DNA of 64,000 nucleotides from Epichloe hybrida (taxonomy: Eukaryota; Ascomycota; Sordariomycetes; Hypocreales; Clavicipitaceae), in contig JAFEKR010000049.1 in NCBI GenBank assembly GCA_019022495.1, positions 186,001 through 250,000 on the forward strand, written 5' to 3'. Positions 58,221 to 64,000 of this stretch are shown here, piece by piece. Under the pieces are notes generated by a model. The model was not told the origin of the DNA. It worked only from the letters and a program-made list of their open reading frames with translations, and did no database searches. A program made the position numbers and the translations under genes. Numbering within the stretch: the stretch's first letter is position 1; every line of letters starts with the position of its first letter.

Positions 58221-59321
58221 GTTGTCGGCGGCCTGAGAGTTTTCGGAGCTCCAGCTGAAGAGGCCAAAAAGCTGTGTCAAAGTCGTGGTAAGTGCCCTCC
58301 TCGGTGCGCCCGAGTGCCTTGAATCTCGCCGAGAGATGGAAATCGTTGATTGTGGTATTGTGCTGGGGCGCCAAGAAGGCGTAGTCACTCTATTAAGCAG
58401 GCGTCGTGCGTTGGCGTTGAATTTTGTGCCGTTGGCAATTCTCGCGCCGAGCTGAAGGTGACGCGCGGGTAGTCAAACTGATGGCATTTCGGCAGCCAGA
58501 AATGTTAGATCTCAATGCGTACGCGAGATGGCCAAGTTGGCTCGCATGGGGAAACAAAACTAATGATCAGACTGGATGTCGAGTCGCGGAGCTCAGGGAG
58601 AGGGGGGGGTTTGAAGCGGCGATGCCAGGCTTTATGTAAAGAAATAACAAGGAGGGGAGGGGGGGGGGGGCCTCTGGGGCCAGGCACGGCGCCACTGCAG
58701 ACCCTCATGATGACCACGCCTATGAGGGGCTTCCCTGCCGTGCAGACCCGAACACAACGACGCGATGCAGAAAATCTTCTTGTACAAAGACATACAAACG
58801 CATAGAACTAGGCCTTTATCATGGGGGCGGGGGTAACTAGATAAACAAGGTGCCGGATCCTCCACTATTTTCCCCGTCCATTTTACACGAAACAGTGTTC
58901 GCCTGCTGAAAATAAACCCTTGGCACATAGCAAAGCAAGCTGGTAACGTAACAGCTCTTCGAGAGCGATATCAGTTCCTTGCCAAGCGGACCATACAGCA
59001 CTAACGAGTTCCTCTACTAATCAAATATTGCTTGCTCCGAAAATTGAATCAAAAGAGTCTGACTACTAGTACGTTACTCCGCCAATTAGGAAGGGGAAAA
59101 AAATGAAAACGTGGGTATAGGAGAGCGGAGCGACAAAGTCATGGCCACCACGCAATTCGTGGAGATGATCGTCCCCTGCTGCAAATTGACCAAAAACCCC
59201 GAATCCATTCGACGTTGTTCGTGGCCTCACTTCGTAGCAAATTGTTGAAACGAGGTTTTTGTTGCGACACAACGTAAACACCACGGTGGATATAGTTCTT
59301 TGTGACTCGGAAGTAGTAATC
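58221..59321. other. Intergenic region between RNase H1 and TAD3
   Basis: 1.1 kb with no supported gene. The proximal part is the RNase H1 promoter/5' UTR. A G-rich run at 58603-58680 includes twelve consecutive G residues at 58661-58672. Confidence 0.45.
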
Positions 59322-60690
59322 CTAAACATGAGTGGCTGGGTGTACGGGAGGGAGAGTGGGCACGTTTTCACGTTCCCATTCCCAGGCAAGCAAGCTCCAG
59401 TTGAGCTCACGTCTCCAGAACAATCCCAATCCTCGGCCACCTCCATCCGGACGATCATCCGAACTCAACCCACCGGTACGAGCCATGTGATGACAAAATA
59501 CAGCTTTGCCCATTCGTGAATGTAAGATTCCCATAGAACAAGCAACACAAGGCTCATGTGTGACATATAGCTCTAGTCCATGGCAAAGGTACCCGTCCTT
59601 GTTGGGATGTTCTTGTTCGAAACACTGCCGTTCCAGTTCGATCAGAGGTTTATCTTGGAAACAGTCATAGTAAAGGTTAGCCTGGTTTGAAGTTATACCA
59701 GCTGCTTTATGCTCGTGCCTGACAAGCTTTTGCGCTACCATGCTGATAGCTCGAAGCACGCAGTGCGTCATGGTGTTGCTGAGAAATGCTCCATTGCGTT
59801 CCTGATGCTTACGGGCATCACCAGCAAGACCAACCAATTCTGCTCCCATCTCTCCTCTCTGAATAATGACAGCCCCCATGGCCTCCCCAATGCCTGACGC
59901 TTTGGCCTGCAGCGCAACACGGTGAGCTAATGCCATCCAAAGAGATGCATCCTCCTTGATCTCGTCAGTTCCTCGTCCTACCATACTAGGGTGAGGACCA
60001 AGAGGGTTGTTCTTGCGATATACGGTCGGCCAGAACTGAGATGACCACATAGCCGCTTGTACTTGGGACGTTGGTGCTAACAAGGGAATAGGAATAGCGG
60101 CCACAAAGGGGCCATTGTCCAATGCTTCTACCGCTGCAAGAGTCTCGACAAGATCTTCTCTGTTGATCTCATTGACTTCTCCTGCGATAATATAGATCCA
60201 CGTGGACTTGGCTGTGTGAATTTGGCGGCCCACCGGATCGTCGTTCATGAATTGAGTCTTGAGGTGCGCCGGCAAATCTGTGGGTTTGGCACAGGTGCGA
60301 AGATGGGGTAGGGGATTAGCACCACCCTCAGGTCGCAGTCCTCTTAGAGCCCTGTTCTTTGTCAGTCTTATGTGGTTCTTTTCCAACTCGACTCAAGCAG
60401 AGACACTTGAGTACAATTTCGAAGACTTGTTCAGATTCTTACGTTATAACTTCATTCGCAGACTTCGTGGGAGCACGAGTTATATATGCTTGAACGATAG
60501 TATGGTCTTGGCGGACCTCTTGCGTTGTTTTCAGAGGAATCAAGACTCCCTTGTTCAGGTGTTTTGCTTTGAGGTCGTTAATAAGTGGATTGGATCGAGC
60601 TCCAGGAAGTGGAATTCCAACGTTCGTAGCGTCGATGCCTGACGCATTAAATGCTCCATTTATGGACTTCGAGTTCGCCTCCTCTGCCAT
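59322..60690 (-). CDS. TAD3: tRNA adenosine deaminase subunit TAD3
   Basis: Exons 60690-60443 and 60351-59322 (425 aa). The 91-nt intron has an actgaca branch. An aacag acceptor is chosen because it gives NEVITALRGLRPEGG, as in other TAD3 proteins; an aaag site 5 nt earlier would break the frame. The deaminase region has MTHCVLRAIS, where the catalytic Glu of the HAE motif is replaced (His-Cys-Val), as expected for the non-catalytic TAD3 partner. The zinc ligands are in THEPCVACSMGILHSRMG. The family ending HHMARTGGLSSDDRPDGGGR and FWRRELNWSLLAWEWE is present. With TAD2 it makes inosine at wobble position 34 of tRNAs (family knowledge). Confidence 0.92.
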
Positions 60691-62134
60691 GACTTTGTTC
60701 CGATTTAGAAAAGAAAGAGAAATTTTATTTTAAGAACGATAAGAGGCTGAACAAATGATTTCGTCGCACGAATTTAGTGCTGGTATGGCGGAGATATGCG
60801 TCTGTTGATCTAGCAGACAAATCACCACCAACACCACAACCTCGACGGAAGTGTGATTGAGTGGAACACGAGTTGCCCTCAAGTCTGGGAGAGGAGAGAA
60901 TGCAGGGGTCGAAGAAGACGTGCTGAATTGCCGAAGTGCCGTTTCTCGGAGTGAGGTTGCGGGAAGAGTTCAATCGCGAGTGCTTAGATGGCCAAGGACG
61001 GGATTCACTCCTTAGCGAACGAGTCCGAGTATGCCAGATTTCAAGGCAAGGTGAGATGTATAGAGCGAACAACGGAGTTGGGAGACTTTGAAGACGCCGA
61101 AGCCAGAAAGCTAGGCGGTCACGTAAGGCTGGGTTCCAAGAGGTCCTTGTTGCCCCGGTGTCAATGGAGAGACAGCAAACCAGGGTGGCGGCAGACGATA
61201 TCTTGCCGTTACGTCTGTTATTGCCAAGTTGAGCAGGTGTTGCTGCGAAGCGAAACGCCTATGCTTCCGTTCCAGGATGTCTAGAGTGACAGAAAGGGGC
61301 GATGATTGAACCGAGATTGGCGCTCGATAGGTGAAAAGACAACACACCATCGATGTGTTGACGAGTACTTTGGAGGGTCCGACTGGTGGCAGCTGGCCCA
61401 GCTGGTAGATGCAAATCCTTCAGCGCCAGCTCTGATTCGCTAGTAACGGGGTCTGAGGAAGGAACACAGGATCTGGGTTGCCACGAGCGAGAATTCGGGT
61501 GAAGTCCCCTAGATGGTAGGTAGGGTGATGATGCCTCCAGAACGTGAGCAACATCGCATAGACCATAGAATACCTATTCTCGCGATGTTTGACAACCGTA
61601 TTTGCCATTATACAAACGGGCTGTGATTTGCTAGCACAAGCAACCAAGCTTGGAGATGTGGCTGATGGATTTGTGGCAAACGCAGCCACATACTCTGGAA
61701 GTCCTTGAGCCCTGGACATGCGCAGTTGTGGTAGTAGTCCACTAGCCGGATGGAGTCATGGATCTCGAATAGCACATTTGCCGCCGAATACCATTTGCAA
61801 ACGCTGGTCAAGACGAGGTGACGCTGGGTGCTCGTAAAAAAAGACCTGCTGGTGGGGAGTGATAATACCGACCGCTTTCGCTGCTGATTGCCTTGTCCAG
61901 TCGTTTGAAAAAGTCGATGCTGCACTCGGTAGGGGGTTTTGATGATCGCCCGCTCCACCCAACGAGCCCAAAAAGGCAATTTATTATGCAGTCAAGGGGT
62001 CATCGGTACTTTAATAAATCAAGTTTAAAGATTGCGCGCAACACCATCATCGGTGAAGACGCGGTTAAGCATGGCTGTCTTCCCCACGGAGTGGCTGACC
62101 ATTTGGATGCTCCGACTCTCCCACTGCATAGTAG
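60691..62134. other. Intergenic region between TAD3 and the second retrotransposon copy
   Basis: 1.4 kb of normal composition without a supported gene. It holds the TAD3 promoter. Confidence 0.45.
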
Positions 62135-64000
62135 AAGAACTATATTTGACAGAGAACAAAGCGGTGATAAATTAATTAAATTAAACTAATTCCTTAAGGT
62201 GATAATTAGGCAGAAAAGAAGCCCTAATAAAAAAATCTACTAAGTGGGGTTTTTGTGCTAGGTAGGCTAGGTGCCTTACACCTACCCCTACCTATTACAT
62301 TTACTACCACTTAGTGGTTGCCCCTAACTATTAGCCTAAAAAAAAAAAAACATTAAATATTACTATAACCACTGCCTCCCTTAACTTATTAGCTTATGCC
62401 TCCCCTTCTACTCTTAGTCTAATATAGCTAGTTAATAATTATAATAACTTCTAATATTTCTATATTTAATAAGGCTAGTAGCCTATTAGCCCCTCCCCTA
62501 AAAATAGTAAATAACTCCTTATAAATAGCAAAAGCCTTTTTAGATAAATAGTTACGCTTTATTAGGTTACCTAGCTATATTAAGTAATCTCTAATTTTAA
62601 TTAAGATATCTAGCCTTTCTAGTACTCTTAGAGAGTAAAGCCCTCCCTTAATCCTATATATATATTTAGCTATTACTTTAGAGAATAAAGAGTCTATAGA
62701 CTAATTACCCCCTAGGGTATTAGCCTATAGACCTAGCTAGCTAATAATTCCTTTAATATATTTATTATTTTATATAAGGGGTAAAGACCTAAAACTCTCT
62801 TAGAAAATAAGGACTCTTTTCTTTCTATTTAATACTAATATTAGAAATTCACTAGCTTCTTTTAAATCTTATAGCTATAACCCCTTAATTCTAGTAGCTT
62901 TAATGTTTTTCTAGTAGTAATTAATTAATTTATTAAGTTCTATAAGAGTAGTATAAACTAGGTAATAGGCCTTAGATATTATAGCTAATACCTTAAGTGC
63001 TTTAATTTTACCCTTACTATACTTCTATTAGTTCTTATAAAGCTAAGACCTTAAAGCTTTTATTTTTAAAGGCTACTAAGTTAGTATAACTATAGCCTAA
63101 CTATAAGGGTAAAGATCTAATAAGATACTTAACTAATCTTTAGACACTTTAATTAGTAATAGCATAGGTGATTTTAGTAGTAAGGGTTAAGTCTTTTACT
63201 TAGCCCTTAATTTAAATTTATTTACTATTTTATTATACTCCTTAGCTATTATATATTAGACTTTAGATAAGTAAAGGGCACCCCTTGACTAGAGGTTATA
63301 ATACTTATTAAAGATAAATATAGTTAAGGAAATATAAATTCTATAATTATTAGTAAGTTTTATTAAATCCTATAAGTCTATAATTAGTTAGTATTTAGCT
63401 ATAACTCCTATTATTTCGCTAAGGTAAGTTAAAACTAGTGTTATACCCTTACTACTTACTTAGAAGGTATAGTTTAATAGAATAGTAAATAAGTTTAATA
63501 TAATAGGTTTTAGTCTAGGGTTATAAATATCCTTAAGTAAAAACATATCTTAAATTCGCTATAGCTTCTTATTAGTAACTAGTTATATTACTTATATAAA
63601 GGTAAAGGTAAGGGTTAACTACTTACTTATAAAAGGGTTTACTCTCCCTTATAGCTATAATAAAGGTAGTAATAGAGGTAAAGGTAGTAGTTACAAACCC
63701 CTAATATTAGTAAGATCTCTCTTTTGCTTCCTTTCCTTATTAATATTATTCCTAGCTAGTTTCTTAGGTAAAGCCCTAGTGTTATTATTATTAGTTATAG
63801 GAGGGTTACCTTCTTTAGTCCCCTTACTAGTCTTATCTTTATTATTATTAAGCCTTTCTTTCTTACCCTTATTATTAATAGTGCCCTTAGGGCTACTATT
63901 ACTCCTTTTCCCTCTATTACTATCCTTATCCCCTTCCCTAGTATTACTATTACCTCCTATTTTCTTACTTTTATTACCTCCTATACCCTTATAATTATTA
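62135..64000 (-). mobile_element. Second copy of the RIP-mutated LTR retrotransposon, 3' end only, continues beyond the window
   Basis: From about 62135 (aagaac) the sequence follows the element at 41080 in the same orientation for its whole visible 1.87 kb, including the LTR (gcagaaaagaagccct, gtggggttttt) and the adjoining 3' segment. Offsets change by only a few bases (42719 corresponds to 63779). Most differences are transitions, so both copies were hit by RIP separately. The outer ~50 bp of the LTR match less well, including a 2-nt length difference. No intact gene is present. Confidence 0.85.

Noticed and set aside
1..64000. tRNA, rRNA, CRISPR array or biosynthetic cluster
   Set aside because: I looked for T-loop-like GTTCGA sequences, regularly spaced repeats and PKS/NRPS motifs and saw nothing convincing. 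A proper tRNA scan was not possible by eye.

Overview
The window looks like nuclear DNA of a filamentous ascomycete, most likely a sordariomycete and perhaps Hypocreales. Genes are compact, and introns are mostly 60-100 nt with GTAAGT-type donors and CTAAC/CTGAC branch sites. The gene set is typical of that group: an M43 secreted metalloprotease, an Asp f 7-like cell-wall protein, an AA11 lytic polysaccharide monooxygenase, CCZ1, MGA2/SPT23 and a CorA-like fungal family. The repeats carry the C-to-T/G-to-A signature of repeat-induced point mutation (RIP). The species is not identified. I saw no rRNA, tRNA, CRISPR array or secondary-metabolite cluster.

Left part (1-31 kb): a 5'-truncated M43 metalloprotease; an EFM6-type lysine methyltransferase; an Asp f 7-like double-psi beta-barrel protein; CCZ1 (minus strand); a decayed CorA-like membrane-protein pseudogene (minus); an AA11 LPMO with a C-terminal X278 domain; a gene-free 3.2 kb block with a 63-bp GC-rich minisatellite and four copies of a 28-bp near-palindrome; a membrane-anchored SDR; RRG9; calcipressin; 4 kb without intact genes; an AIF/AMID-like oxidoreductase pseudogene; mitochondrial Phe-tRNA synthetase; and a mitochondrial dicarboxylate carrier whose second exon is 5 nt long.

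Middle (30.5-41 kb): RPB3 and SOF1 share a 438-bp divergent promoter. MGA2/SPT23 (1,422 aa) carries IPT, ankyrin and C-terminal membrane segments.

Right part (41-64 kb): a complete 10.56-kb Ty3/Gypsy-type LTR retrotransposon lies on the minus strand, heavily RIP-mutated, with 160-bp LTRs and the target duplication ctacg. It is followed by a 10.5-kb island of normal composition containing a Na+/H+ antiporter, an RNase H1 with two hybrid-binding domains, and TAD3. The 3' end of a second copy in the same orientation then runs off the window edge.

The genes are unlinked housekeeping and secretory functions, with no operon-like logic. The most informative signals are the RIP pattern (one LTR mutated, its partner clean), an unusually long segment between pol and the 3' LTR of the retroelement, two readable pseudogenes, the microexon, and the palindrome/minisatellite block. 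I did not find a convincing undescribed system. Exon joins below were worked out by hand from splice signals and reading frame.
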